Source: Aureimonas sp. ME7 (GTDB taxonomy: Bacteria; Pseudomonadota; Alphaproteobacteria; Rhizobiales; Rhizobiaceae). Taken from it: a stretch of 64,000 nucleotides of DNA. Both the position numbers and the translations under genes were made by a program. This document shows positions 28,835 through 37,805 of this stretch, in pieces. The notes under the pieces were generated by a model that had not been told where the DNA came from, ran no database searches, and was given only the letters and a program-made list of their open reading frames with translations. Numbering within the stretch: position 1 is the stretch's first letter; each line of letters begins with the position of its first letter. The stretch spans positions 124,001 to 188,000 of the forward strand of contig NZ_CAJCKW010000007.1 in assembly GCF_903970965.1 (NCBI RefSeq). Direction: 5' to 3'.

Positions 28835-29793
28835 ACACGGTATCCGCGCCCTACCCGCCCGCCGCGCGCCCGACCTTCTACTTCATCGGCGTGACCACGG
28901 GCCAAAGCTCGATCATGAATGTGTTTCCGGCCTGGGCGCGCTTTCTGGGTCTCGATGCCGAAATCCGCGGGATCGACCTGCCCCTGCATGCCGATGCGGC
29001 GGCCTATCGCGAGGTCGTTTCCTTCATCAGGCAAGATCCCCTGTCGGTCGGGGCCCTCGTGACGACGCACAAGATCGACCTCTTCAAGGCGGCGCACGAC
29101 CTCTTCGACGAGATCGACCCCCATGCCCGGCTGATGGACGAGACGAGCTGCATCTCCAAGCGCGACGGCCGGCTCGTCTGCCACGCCAAGGACCCGATCA
29201 CCTCCGGTCTGGCGCTCGACGGCTTCCTGCCGCCCCGCCATTTCGAGCGAACCCGCGCGGAGTTGTTCTCCATGGGGGCCGGGGGCTCGACCATCGCGCT
29301 CACCTGGCATCTCATGCAGGCGAGCCGGGGCTCCGACCGCCCCTCGCGAATCGTCGTGTCCAACCGCAGCCAGGCGCGGCTCGATGACATCCAGCGCATC
29401 CACCGGGCGATGAAAACGGATGTGCCGGTCACCTACGTCCTCGCGCCTCGTCCGGGGGACAACGACGCCGTTCTCGCGTCGCTGAAAGCCGGATCGCTGG
29501 TGATTAACGCGACGGGCCTCGGCAAGGACGCGCCGGGATCGCCGCTGACCAACGCCGGCCGCTTTCCCGAGAACGGGGTCGTCTGGGACCTGAACTATCG
29601 CGGCGACCTCGTCTTCCTCGCCCAGGCGCGGTTGCAGGCGGAAAGCCGCCGGCTCCAGGTGGAGGACGGCTGGACCTACTTCCTCTACGGCTGGAGCCAA
29701 GTCATCGCCGAAGTGTTCGCGATCGACATTCCGCCGACCGGCCCGCGCTTCGACGAGATCGCCGCGATCGCCCGGCGCGCCGCGAAGGCTTGA
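28831..29793 (+). CDS. Shikimate-dehydrogenase-like NAD(P)-binding protein of unknown substrate
   Basis: 320 residues with the two-domain layout of AroE. There is an N-terminal catalytic domain (GVTTGQSSIMN; VTTHKIDLF, where the lysine aligns with the AroE catalytic Lys; TSGLALDGF, matching the NTDxxG aspartate) and a Rossmann domain (SMGAGGSTIALT, VVSNR). The usual NVTxPxK motif is altered to VTTHK, and the N-terminal SxSxxxHN-like loop reads TTGQSSIMN. So the fold is clear but the substrate is unlikely to be shikimate. Setting in a sugar operon suggests oxidation of a hydroxy acid or sugar-derived polyol. Confidence 0.75.
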   Translation: MNTVSAPYPPAARPTFYFIGVTTGQSSIMNVFPAWARFLGLDAEIRGIDLPLHADAAAYREVVSFIRQDPLSVGALVTTHKIDLFKAAHDLFDEIDPHARLMDETSCISKRDGRLVCHAKDPITSGLALDGFLPPRHFERTRAELFSMGAGGSTIALTWHLMQASRGSDRPSRIVVSNRSQARLDDIQRIHRAMKTDVPVTYVLAPRPGDNDAVLASLKAGSLVINATGLGKDAPGSPLTNAGRFPENGVVWDLNYRGDLVFLAQARLQAESRRLQVEDGWTYFLYGWSQVIAEVFAIDIPPTGPRFDEIAAIARRAAKA

Positions 29794-29797
29794 GATC

Positions 29798-30724
29798 GTG
29801 GAGCGCATTCTCGTCACCCCGCGCTCGCTCACCCTCGCCCCGCATCCGCTGGTGGAGCGGCTGCGCGAGCAGCGCTTCGAGATCGTCTACTCGGCGCCCG
29901 ATACGCTCCCGGACGAGGCCGAGCTTTGCCGGCTCCTGCCCGGCGCGGTGGGCTGGCTGGCCGGCGTCGAGCCGGTCTCGCCTGCCGTGATCGCCCGCGC
30001 CGACGCGCTTCGCGTCGTCAGCCGCAACGGCAGCGGCACCGACAACCTGCCCCTGCCGCTTCTGGCCGAGCGCGGCATCACCGTGTGCCGGGCCGACGGG
30101 GGTAACGCTGCGGGCGTCGCGGAACTCGCGATCGCCCTGGCGCTGTCGGCGCTGCGCCAGATCCCCTTCGCCGACGCCGGCCTGAAGGCGGGCGAATGGC
30201 GACGCCGCAGGGGGCGCGAGATTCGCGGCCGCAAGGTCGGCATCGTCGGCTGCGGCGCGGTGGGCGGCGAAGTGGCACGACTGTTCTCGGCGCTCGGCGC
30301 CGATATTCTCGCCTTCGACCCCGCGCGGCCCGAACTCCATGTGGAGCCCGGACGCCTTCGCTGGGTGGACTTGGCCAGTCTTTTCGCCGAGTGCGACCTC
30401 GTTTCCTTCCACTGCCCCGCCATGCCGGGCAACCGTCCGCTTCTCGACCGCGCCGCGCTCGCCACCTTGCGCGAGGGCGCCGTCGTGGTGAACACCGCGC
30501 GCGCCAGCCTCGTGGACGAGGAGGCGATGCTGGAAGCGCTTGATGCCGGCCGCCTGTTCGCCTATGCGACCGACGTGTTTCCCGAGGAGCCACCGCGCTC
30601 GCGCGCGCTTCCCGGCCATTCGCGGGTGATCGCCACGAGCCATGTCGGCGGCTTCACGGCGGAAAGCGTCGATCGCGTCACCGAGCTCGCGGTGCGAAAC
30701 CTTCTCAGCGTTCTTCGCCCGTGA
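29798..30724 (+). CDS. D-2-hydroxyacid dehydrogenase (SerA/hydroxypyruvate reductase family)
   Basis: 308 residues, GTG start 4 bases after the previous stop. NAD-binding motif GIVGCGAVGGEVA. Catalytic triad expected at Arg in NTARASLVDEEAM, Glu in TDVFPEEPP and His in ATSHVGGFT, all present. Members reduce or oxidise D-2-hydroxyacids such as phosphoglycerate, glycerate or erythronate-4-phosphate. In this operon a sugar-acid intermediate is most likely. The stop overlaps the next GTG (30721). Confidence 0.88.
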   Translation: MERILVTPRSLTLAPHPLVERLREQRFEIVYSAPDTLPDEAELCRLLPGAVGWLAGVEPVSPAVIARADALRVVSRNGSGTDNLPLPLLAERGITVCRADGGNAAGVAELAIALALSALRQIPFADAGLKAGEWRRRRGREIRGRKVGIVGCGAVGGEVARLFSALGADILAFDPARPELHVEPGRLRWVDLASLFAECDLVSFHCPAMPGNRPLLDRAALATLREGAVVVNTARASLVDEEAMLEALDAGRLFAYATDVFPEEPPRSRALPGHSRVIATSHVGGFTAESVDRVTELAVRNLLSVLRP

Positions 30725-31605
30725 CGAGCCGTTTCGATGCCCTGTCCCTAACGGAGCCTTTGGGCGAACGGCTGGCGGGCGAGCCCTCTCCCGGCTCCCG
30801 CCACGTGTCGCTGTTCTGGCTGGGCCAAGCCGGCTTCGTTCTGGAAGGGGCGGGATGCCGCATCCTGATCGACCCCTACCTGTCGGATTCGCTCCACGTG
30901 AAATATGCCGGCAGCGCGACGCCACACGACCGTATGATGCCGGCCCCGATCGCTCTCCAGGCGCTCGGCCGGGTGGACCTCGTTCTCCTCACCCATCGCC
31001 ACACCGACCACATGGACTCCGAAACGCTTCGCCCGCTGGCCGAGCGGTTTCCGGCCGCGCGCTTCGTGGTCCCCGCCGCCGAACGCGACGAGGCCCTCAG
31101 GCGCATCGGGACAGTGGCGAACCGCCTGCTGCCCATGGATGCCGGTGAGGCACTGGAGCCGCTGCCCGGCGTCCGGCTCCACGCGGTGCGCGCCGCGCAC
31201 GAAACGCTGGAACGCGACGCCGACGGCCGCCACCGCTTCCTCGGATACGGGGTGACGCTCTCCGGCGTCACCGTCTTCCATTCCGGCGACACCGTCCCCT
31301 TCGAGGGTCAGGTCCGTGAGGTGGCGGCGCTCGCGGCCGACATCGCGCTTCTGCCGGTGAACGGGCGCTCCCCAGCGCTCCGTGCGGCCGGGATCGCCGG
31401 CAACATGACGGCGCGCGAGGCGGCCGCGCTCGGCGCGGCGGCCGGCATCCCGGTGGTCCTCGCCCATCACTACGGCATGTTCGCCTTCAACACGGCCGAT
31501 CCGGGGGAGATCGACCGGGTGGGCGCCGAGACGCGGCCCTTGCGCTTCGAACGCGCGCGGCTCGGCGTGGAATACCGGCTGGAGCGGAGCAGGACCGCCG
31601 GTTGA
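30721..31605 (+). CDS. Metallo-beta-lactamase-fold hydrolase, UlaG-like
   Basis: 294 residues. Metal-binding motif THRHTDHMD (about 95-103), a GHSGDT-like FHSGDT at about 186, and a distal His in LAHHYGMFAF. The family pattern (YLSDSLHVKYAG..., HHYGMF) resembles UlaG, the L-ascorbate-6-phosphate lactonase. It could open a sugar-phosphate lactone made by one of the operon's dehydrogenases. GTG start overlapping the upstream stop. Confidence 0.82.
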   Translation: MTSRFDALSLTEPLGERLAGEPSPGSRHVSLFWLGQAGFVLEGAGCRILIDPYLSDSLHVKYAGSATPHDRMMPAPIALQALGRVDLVLLTHRHTDHMDSETLRPLAERFPAARFVVPAAERDEALRRIGTVANRLLPMDAGEALEPLPGVRLHAVRAAHETLERDADGRHRFLGYGVTLSGVTVFHSGDTVPFEGQVREVAALAADIALLPVNGRSPALRAAGIAGNMTAREAAALGAAAGIPVVLAHHYGMFAFNTADPGEIDRVGAETRPLRFERARLGVEYRLERSRTAG

Positions 31606-31670
31606 CGCTTCCCCCCGGCGATGGACATGGTGCACTGGCGGCACGAGGAGCCGAACGGTCGGAGCGCGGT

Positions 31671-32552
31671 GTGACGCAATCGAACACGACAACCGCCGCG
31701 CCCACGCGCAACATCCTGGAAATCGTGCGCGACACGCACGATGCCCTTCGCAAGTCGGAGCGCAAGGTCGCCGATCTCGTCCTCGCCGACCCGCAAGTCG
31801 TGCTCGGCATGACGCTGGCGGAAACGGCGGCGCAGGCCGATGTCAGCCAGCCGACGGTGATCCGCTTCTGCAACGCGCTCGGCTGCACCGGATACCAGGA
31901 GTTTCGCCTGCGCCTCGCACGCGGCCTCGCGCTCGGCACGCCTGCCACCCATTCCGTGCTGCGGCCGAGTGACCCGCCCGGCGCGGTGGTGGAGAAGATC
32001 TTCGACTACACGCTGACGAGCCTCGACTGGGCGCGCCGCAATCTCGACGCCGTCGCCGTGGAAGCGGCGATCGAGGCGCTTCTCCAGGCCCGCTCGATCC
32101 AGTTCTTCGGCTTCGGGGCATCCGGCATCGTGGCGCGCGACGCGCAGCAGAAGTTCCCGCTCTTCGGGGTTCCCTGCGGGGCCGAGCTCGATTCGCACCA
32201 GCAGATCATGTCCGCCTCCGTGCTGAGGTCCGGCGACGTCGCGGTGGTAATCTCCAACACCGGGCGCACCCGCTCGCTGATCGAGATCGCCGACGTCGCG
32301 AGAGAAGGGGGCGCCACCGTGATCGGCATCACCGGATCGCGCGAGGCGCTCGGGCCCCATTGCGACATCGTCCTCGTGGCCGAAACCTTGGACAATACCG
32401 ACGTCTACACCCCGACGATCTCTCGCATCGCCGCCCTCGTCGTGATCGACATCCTGTCAACCGCCGTGGGCTTGCGCCGGGCGCACGCCTCCGGCCAGCG
32501 TTTCGAGGCGATGAAACGGCGCCTCAACGCCCTGCGCACGCACGAGGACTGA
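31671..32552 (+). CDS. RpiR-family transcriptional regulator
   Basis: 293 residues: N-terminal helix-turn-helix (about 10-80, TLAETAAQADVSQPTVIRFCNALG) and a C-terminal SIS sugar-phosphate-binding domain (about 125-265, FGFGASGIVARDAQ, VVISNTGRTRSLIEIA). Chosen start GTG 31671 has GGAG 6 bases upstream; an in-frame TTG at 31602 overlapping the lactonase stop would add 23 unconserved residues. Probably represses both divergent operons through the 15-base sites at 28013 and 28181, released by a phosphorylated intermediate. Confidence 0.9.
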   Translation: MTQSNTTTAAPTRNILEIVRDTHDALRKSERKVADLVLADPQVVLGMTLAETAAQADVSQPTVIRFCNALGCTGYQEFRLRLARGLALGTPATHSVLRPSDPPGAVVEKIFDYTLTSLDWARRNLDAVAVEAAIEALLQARSIQFFGFGASGIVARDAQQKFPLFGVPCGAELDSHQQIMSASVLRSGDVAVVISNTGRTRSLIEIADVAREGGATVIGITGSREALGPHCDIVLVAETLDNTDVYTPTISRIAALVVIDILSTAVGLRRAHASGQRFEAMKRRLNALRTHED

Positions 32553-32571
32553 CGAGGCAGCCCATCGGCGC

Positions 32572-32623
32572 TTGACGCGGCGCTCCCGAAGGTAGAATGA
32601 CTATTGTCTGCAAAGGTCATTCT
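32572..32623 (+). promoter_or_regulatory. Promoter region with perfect 8-bp inverted repeat before the dehydratase
   Basis: AGAATGAC (32594-32601) and GTCATTCT (32616-32623) form a perfect inverted repeat with a 14-base gap. TTGACG at 32572 and TAGAAT at 32593 could be a promoter with a short 15-base spacer, so the left arm overlaps the -10. Likely operator for the GntR-type regulator encoded after the dehydratase. Confidence 0.55.
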
Positions 32624-32644
32624 TGAGACTTGGGGAGGACTTCG

Positions 32645-34183
32645 ATGTCCACGGTTCTCGATGCGCGCGCCACGATCCTTCTGAACCCGGCCGACACGGT
32701 CGCCGTGGCGCGCCGCGCGCTGGCAGCGGGCGAGGATACCGGGATCGCGGGCGTGCGCGCCGGCGCCGAGATCCCGAGTGGGCACAAGGTCGCCATCCGC
32801 GCCATCCGCGCGGGCGAGGAGGTCCTGAAATATGGGCAGGCGATCGGTCATGCGGCCGTGGACATCCAGCCGGGAGACCATGTCCACCTGCACAATCTCG
32901 CCATGCACGACAGCCACGTCACCCACGAGTTCGCCGCCGACGCGCGCGCAACGCCGCTCCTGCCGGAAGCCGAGCGCCGCACCTTTCAAGGGTACCTGCG
33001 CGCCGACGGGCAGGTCGGCACGCGCAACTATATCGGCATCGTGTCCTCGGTGAACTGCTCGGCCACCGTGTCGCGCGCCATCGCCGACCATTTCAACCGG
33101 CGCGGCGGGCTCGACGGCTTCCCGAACGTCGACGGTGTCGTGGCGCTGACGCACGGCCAGGGCTGCGCGCTCAACCTCAAGACGGAAGGCTACGCCTATC
33201 TCGCCCGAACGCTGTCGGGCTACGCGCGCAATCCGAACTTCGGCGCGATCCTGATGATCGGGCTCGGCTGCGAAAGCAACCAGATCTCCTTCATCACCGA
33301 CAAGTACGGGCTGGAGGAAGGCCCGCTCCTGCGCACGATGACGATCCAGCAGCTCGGCGGCACGAGGAAGACCGTCGAGGAGGCGAGCGCCATCATCGGC
33401 GAGATGCTGCCCACCGTGAACGCGGCGCAGCGCACGACCCAGCCCCTGTCGAAGCTCAAGCTCGCGCTCGAATGCGGCGGCTCGGACGGCTATTCCGGCA
33501 TTTCCGCCAATCCGGCGCTTGGGGCGGCGTCCGACCTTCTCGTTCGCAACGGAGGCACCGCGTGCCTAGCCGAAACGCCCGAGATCTACGGCGCCGAGCA
33601 TCTCCTGACGCGCCGCGCCGTGACGCCGGCGGTCGCCCAGAAGCTGATGGACCGGATCGACTGGTGGCGCGACTATACCGCCCGCCACGGCGCCGAGCTC
33701 AACAACAACCCCTCCCACGGCAACAAGGCGGGCGGGCTGACGACGATCCTGGAAAAATCGCTCGGCGCGGTCGCCAAGGGCGGCACCATGCCGCTGGAAG
33801 CGGTCTACGAGTATGCGGAAGCCATCGACCGGACCGGCTTCGTGTTCATGGATACGCCGGGATACGACCCGGTGGCGGTGACCGGTCAGATCGCCGGCGG
33901 CTGCAACATGCTGATCTTCACCACGGGCCGAGGCTCGGTGTCGGGCTGGAAGCCGGTGCCCACGATCAAGGTCGCCACCAACAACGACATGTTCGAGCAC
34001 ATGAGCGACGACATGGACGTCAATTGCGGGGGGATCGTCACCGGCGAGGAAACGATCGAACAATCGGGGACACGGATGTTCGAGTTCCTCTTGGAGGTCG
34101 CCTCCGGCCGCCGCACCCAGAGCGAGATCTACGACTACGGCGACAACGAGTTCGTGCCCTGGCAGCTCGGCGCCATCACCTGA
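32645..34183 (+). CDS. UxaA-family sugar-acid dehydratase (altronate/galactarate type)
   Basis: 512 residues. N-terminal SAF domain (about 8-85, with GHKVAIRAI and GDHVHLHNL), then the large UxaA/GarD catalytic region with QGCALNLKT, LGLGCESNQ-like IGLGCESNQ, ECGGSDGYSGISANP, NPSHGNKAGGLTTI and a conserved C-terminal CGG. It removes water from a hexonate or aldarate, probably iron-dependent. ATG 32645 has an excellent GGGGAGGA. Similar paralogues act on D-altronate, galactarate or other sugar acids; the exact substrate is open. Confidence 0.9.
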   Translation: MSTVLDARATILLNPADTVAVARRALAAGEDTGIAGVRAGAEIPSGHKVAIRAIRAGEEVLKYGQAIGHAAVDIQPGDHVHLHNLAMHDSHVTHEFAADARATPLLPEAERRTFQGYLRADGQVGTRNYIGIVSSVNCSATVSRAIADHFNRRGGLDGFPNVDGVVALTHGQGCALNLKTEGYAYLARTLSGYARNPNFGAILMIGLGCESNQISFITDKYGLEEGPLLRTMTIQQLGGTRKTVEEASAIIGEMLPTVNAAQRTTQPLSKLKLALECGGSDGYSGISANPALGAASDLLVRNGGTACLAETPEIYGAEHLLTRRAVTPAVAQKLMDRIDWWRDYTARHGAELNNNPSHGNKAGGLTTILEKSLGAVAKGGTMPLEAVYEYAEAIDRTGFVFMDTPGYDPVAVTGQIAGGCNMLIFTTGRGSVSGWKPVPTIKVATNNDMFEHMSDDMDVNCGGIVTGEETIEQSGTRMFEFLLEVASGRRTQSEIYDYGDNEFVPWQLGAIT

Positions 34184-34194
34184 CCGCCGGCGCC

Positions 34195-35163
34195 GTGGCC
34201 TTGGCGAAGCAGCCGTCCTACGCGCGGATCGGGCGGACCTTGCGCGATCGGATCGGGGCGGGCGCGCTTCCCCCCGGCGCCGTGCTCCTGGAAGGGGCGA
34301 TCGCTTCGCTCTTCGGCGCCAGCCGGTCCACCGTCCGGCAGGCGCTGGCCGAGCTGGAGCGAGATGGGCTCGTTTCGCGCTTTTCCGGGCGCGGCCTTCT
34401 GGTCGCAGGCGGTTGCGAACCGCTGCGGCTCGACCTGACGCCGGACCATCTCGGGCTCGAGGACGACCCGCCCGAGACGGCTCCCCGCACCGACGGACTC
34501 TATTACGAGGTAGAGCGCGAGATCCTGACGCGCTCGATGTTCGGCCGGTTCCGCGTCAACGAGCTGGCGCTCGCCCGCCACTACGGCGCGAGCCGGGCGC
34601 TCGCCCGCGACCTTCTTCTCAAGGCGCAAGGGGCGGGCATCGTCGCCAAGGGCGAGCGGGGCCATTGGTGGATCGTGCCGCTGGACGAAACGCGCATCCG
34701 CGACCTCTACGAGCTGCGCGAGCTTCTGGAGCCCGTGGCGCTGCGCGCCGCCGCGCCCCATCTGCCCGAAGGCCTGGTGGAGGGCATGCGCGATCGCCTT
34801 CGCGAAAGCCTCGACCCCTTCGGCGATCTCGACATCGACACGCTCGACGCGCTGGAGCAGGATCTTCACACGACCTGTCTCGGCTTCTGCCCGAACGGCG
34901 AGATCGTCGGCTCGCTGCACCGGGCGCGCGCCTCGCTGATTCCCGGCAAGCACATGCAGAAGATTCTCCTGGCTCCGGATGCACGCGACTCCTTCATGGC
35001 CGAGCATCTCGACATCCTCGACGCGCTCCTGGCGGCCGAGACCGAGCGGGCGAGCGTACGCTTGGCCGAGCATCTCGCGATCTCGCGCGAAAAGGCCGTC
35101 CACCGCCTCCACGAGTTTCTGGCGAGGTTCCAGCCGACCGCGATCGCCTATATCCTCGAATAG
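34195..35163 (+). CDS. GntR-family regulator with two winged-helix domains and an FCD-like domain
   Basis: 322 residues. First GntR winged helix about 5-70 (IASLFGASRSTVRQALAELERDGLV). A second, weaker winged helix about 100-165 (LARHYGASRALARDLLLKAQGAGIV), then an all-helical FCD-type effector domain (about 170-315). A duplicated DNA-binding head is unusual for this family. The GTG start at 34195, 11 bases after the dehydratase stop, has a poor ribosome site, so it may be translationally coupled; TTG 34201 is an alternative. Probably controls the dehydratase. Confidence 0.82.
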   Translation: MALAKQPSYARIGRTLRDRIGAGALPPGAVLLEGAIASLFGASRSTVRQALAELERDGLVSRFSGRGLLVAGGCEPLRLDLTPDHLGLEDDPPETAPRTDGLYYEVEREILTRSMFGRFRVNELALARHYGASRALARDLLLKAQGAGIVAKGERGHWWIVPLDETRIRDLYELRELLEPVALRAAAPHLPEGLVEGMRDRLRESLDPFGDLDIDTLDALEQDLHTTCLGFCPNGEIVGSLHRARASLIPGKHMQKILLAPDARDSFMAEHLDILDALLAAETERASVRLAEHLAISREKAVHRLHEFLARFQPTAIAYILE

Positions 35164-35319
35164 GGTGCTTGGCCCCGACGCCATTTGATCGAACCTGCCG
35201 CACCCGCCTGTGGTCCGCGGGATGCTAAGCTCGGCCCCGAATCGATCGCGGCCCGTCTTCGGCCTCGCGAAGCCTGCGCGAACCCCTGTCGCCGGCCCTA
35301 TGGAACAGGTGACACGCGT

Positions 35320-36429
35320 TTGCTTCCCACGCCCCCGGCCGACCGCTCCTTCATCGCTCCCCTTCTGACGGACCTTGGGGAGGCCATCGCCGCCGACCGG
35401 GAAGGACCGGCGCGCCTCGGCCTCGACGTCCTCGCCCGGCACGGCCTGCACCGGCGCTTCGCCGAGCCCGCGCCCGGCGGCGGCTACCGGTACGCCGGCA
35501 CCTGGGACGTGGTTCTCGAACTGCTGGCGGGCGTCGGCGGGGTGGACCTGTCCACCGCGCGCCTTCTGGAAGGCCATCTCAACACGCTCCAGCTCGTCGC
35601 CCTCTATGGGACGCAGGTGCAGCAGGGGCGCGTCCTCGGCTGGCTGGACGAGGGTGGATGGCTCGGCGTCTGGGGCGCGGACGGCGAGGTGCCGCTGCGC
35701 CTCAGGCCCGACGCGCAGGGCGGCGGCCGGCTCGAAGGTGCCAAGCGCTACGCCTCGGGCGCCGGAACGCTGCGCGGCGCGCTGGTACCTGTCGGTGACG
35801 ACGCGGGCGTTCTCCAGCTCCTGCTCCTCTCCGTCGACGATCCGGCCCGCGTCGACCTGTCCACCTGGAACCAGCGCGGCATGCGGCGCACGGCGTCCGG
35901 CACATATCGCTTCGACGGGATCGAGATCGGAGCCGAAGACATCGTCGGCGCGCCCAACGACTACAAGCGGGAGCCCTTCTTCGTCGGCGGCATCTGGCGC
36001 TGCGCCGCAGCCCAGCTCGGCGCGCTGGAGGCGATCGTCGCCCTCATGGTGACCGAGCTTTCCGCCAACGGGCGCGACGCCAGTCCCTTGCAGATGATGC
36101 GCATCGCCACCGCCATCATGCGTGCGCGCACCGCCCGGTTCTGGGTGGAGGATGCGGCGCAGCGTGTCGAACTCTGTCCCCCGGATGCCGATGAGGCCGA
36201 CATCCTGCGCATCACCGCCTGCTCGGCGCTCGCCCGCGTCACCCTGGAAAACGCGGCGATGGAGGTGATCGATCTCGCCGAGCGCGCGCTCGGCCTCGGC
36301 TCCTTCGCGCTCGGTCATCCGGCCGAAGCCCTGACGCGCGATCTCGCCGTCTACATCCGCCAGGCCAACCCGGACGGGACGCTGATCCAGCACGGCCGTG
36401 CGCTCGCCAAGGACTGGATCCGCCGATGA
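35320..36429 (+). CDS. Acyl-CoA dehydrogenase-like protein
   Basis: 369 residues from TTG 35320 (AGGTG about 9 bases upstream); an in-frame TTG at 35185 would add 45 residues without family features. The fold of acyl-CoA dehydrogenases is recognisable from the middle beta domain (WGADGEVPLRLR, GAKRYASGAG) and the C-terminal helices ending ARALAKDW-like GRALAKDWIRR. The classic catalytic glutamate is not obvious, so it may act on an unusual acyl or acyl-carrier substrate. Stop overlaps the next ATG (36426), tying it to the PIG-L/methyltransferase fusion. Confidence 0.75.
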   Translation: MLPTPPADRSFIAPLLTDLGEAIAADREGPARLGLDVLARHGLHRRFAEPAPGGGYRYAGTWDVVLELLAGVGGVDLSTARLLEGHLNTLQLVALYGTQVQQGRVLGWLDEGGWLGVWGADGEVPLRLRPDAQGGGRLEGAKRYASGAGTLRGALVPVGDDAGVLQLLLLSVDDPARVDLSTWNQRGMRRTASGTYRFDGIEIGAEDIVGAPNDYKREPFFVGGIWRCAAAQLGALEAIVALMVTELSANGRDASPLQMMRIATAIMRARTARFWVEDAAQRVELCPPDADEADILRITACSALARVTLENAAMEVIDLAERALGLGSFALGHPAEALTRDLAVYIRQANPDGTLIQHGRALAKDWIRR

Positions 36430-37805
36430 CCGACACGACGCTGGGAGCCTGGAACGCACGCGTGGCAGAGGCGCCCGTCGCGGAAGTCGAACGGCTGATC
36501 GGCGCGGGCGCGCTCGTCGTCGTCTCGCCCCATCCCGACGACGAGACGATCGCCTGTTCCGGCCTCGTTCTCGGCGCCGTGCGCCTCGGGCGCCCGGTCG
36601 GGCTCGTGGCGCTGACGGACGGCGGCCACTCGCATCCCGGCTCGCGCGAATATCCGCCTCAGCGCCTCGCCACCATCCGCGTCGAGGAGCAGCGGCAAGC
36701 CCTCGCACAGCTTGGCTGCACGCCGGCCGCCGAACTCCGCCTCGGGCTGCCCGACGGCGCCTCGGGCCGCGACCCCGCCTTCCCGGCGGCCGTGGAGCTG
36801 GTGATCGAGCTTTGCCGGCGCCTGGGCGCCACCGCGCTCGCCGCCCCGCATCCCGACGACCCCCATCCCGACCACCATGCGGCCGCCGCCCTCGCGCTTG
36901 AGGTGCGCCGCGCCCTGCCGAGCCTGCGCATCCTGTTCTACGAGGTGTGGACGCGGCGCCTGCCCCCCGAAACCCCGTTCCGCGACGCCGGGCTCACGCC
37001 GTTTCGCGTCGCCACCGACCCCGCTCTAAAGGCCCGGGCGCTGGATGAGCATGCCAGCCAGCTTGGCCGCGTGGTGCGCGACGACCCTCAAGGCTTCGTG
37101 CTGCCGCCCTGGTTCCTCCGGGCGCTGGACACGCCGATGGAATGGGTGTCGTGGCTCGCCATGCCCGGCGCAGTGCCGGCGCCCGAGCACTTCGCCCGGC
37201 TTTATGCCGACGACGGCGACCCCTGGCATGCGCGCTCCTCGGCCTACGAGGCGGAAAAGCGCGAGGCGGCGGTGCGCCTCCTCGGGTCTCGCCGCTACGA
37301 GCGCGCGCTGGAAGCAGGCTGCGGCGAAGGCCACCTGACGGCGGCGCTTGTCCAGACCGGCGTTGCGCGCTCGGGTCTCGGGGTGGACCGCGAGCCCGCG
37401 ATCGTCGAGCGGGCCGCGCGCCGCTATGGGGAAACGGGCGCCGCCTTTCGGGTCGGCAGCCTGCCGGACGACCTGCCGGACGGTCCCTTCGACCTCGTGG
37501 TCTTTTCCGAGGTCCTGTATTTCCTGGACGAGGACACGCTCGGGAAGCTCGCCCGCCGCCTGCCCGCGCTCCTGACGGAAGGGGCCGATCTTCTTCTCGT
37601 GTCCTATCTCGGACCCACCGACACGCCGCTGCCGGGCCGAGAGGCGGCGGATTTCCTCGTGGCCTCGCTGGGCTCGCGCGTCACCTGCCAAGAGATTCGC
37701 GAAACGCCGGACTACCGGATGGAACGTCTCGAATGGCGTCCCGCATCCGGAGAAGCGCCGGCAGATGATGCCGCAGGTCGGACAGGCGCATCCGGCATCG
37801 CGTGA
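36426..37805 (+). CDS. PIG-L deacetylase - SAM methyltransferase fusion
   Basis: 459 residues with two enzymes in one chain. Residues about 25-250 are a LmbE/PIG-L zinc deacetylase (SPHPDDETIACSG and PHPDDPHPDHHAA hold the metal ligands). Residues about 275-445 are a NodS-like class I methyltransferase (RALEAGCGEGHLT, GVDREPAIVERA, FDLVVFSEVLYFL). This combination suggests removal of an N-acetyl group from a glycoside followed by N-methylation. Lies in an operon after the acyl-CoA dehydrogenase. Its last 125 bases overlap the opposite-strand glycosyltransferase. Confidence 0.85.
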   Translation: MTDTTLGAWNARVAEAPVAEVERLIGAGALVVVSPHPDDETIACSGLVLGAVRLGRPVGLVALTDGGHSHPGSREYPPQRLATIRVEEQRQALAQLGCTPAAELRLGLPDGASGRDPAFPAAVELVIELCRRLGATALAAPHPDDPHPDHHAAAALALEVRRALPSLRILFYEVWTRRLPPETPFRDAGLTPFRVATDPALKARALDEHASQLGRVVRDDPQGFVLPPWFLRALDTPMEWVSWLAMPGAVPAPEHFARLYADDGDPWHARSSAYEAEKREAAVRLLGSRRYERALEAGCGEGHLTAALVQTGVARSGLGVDREPAIVERAARRYGETGAAFRVGSLPDDLPDGPFDLVVFSEVLYFLDEDTLGKLARRLPALLTEGADLLLVSYLGPTDTPLPGREAADFLVASLGSRVTCQEIRETPDYRMERLEWRPASGEAPADDAAGRTGASGIA

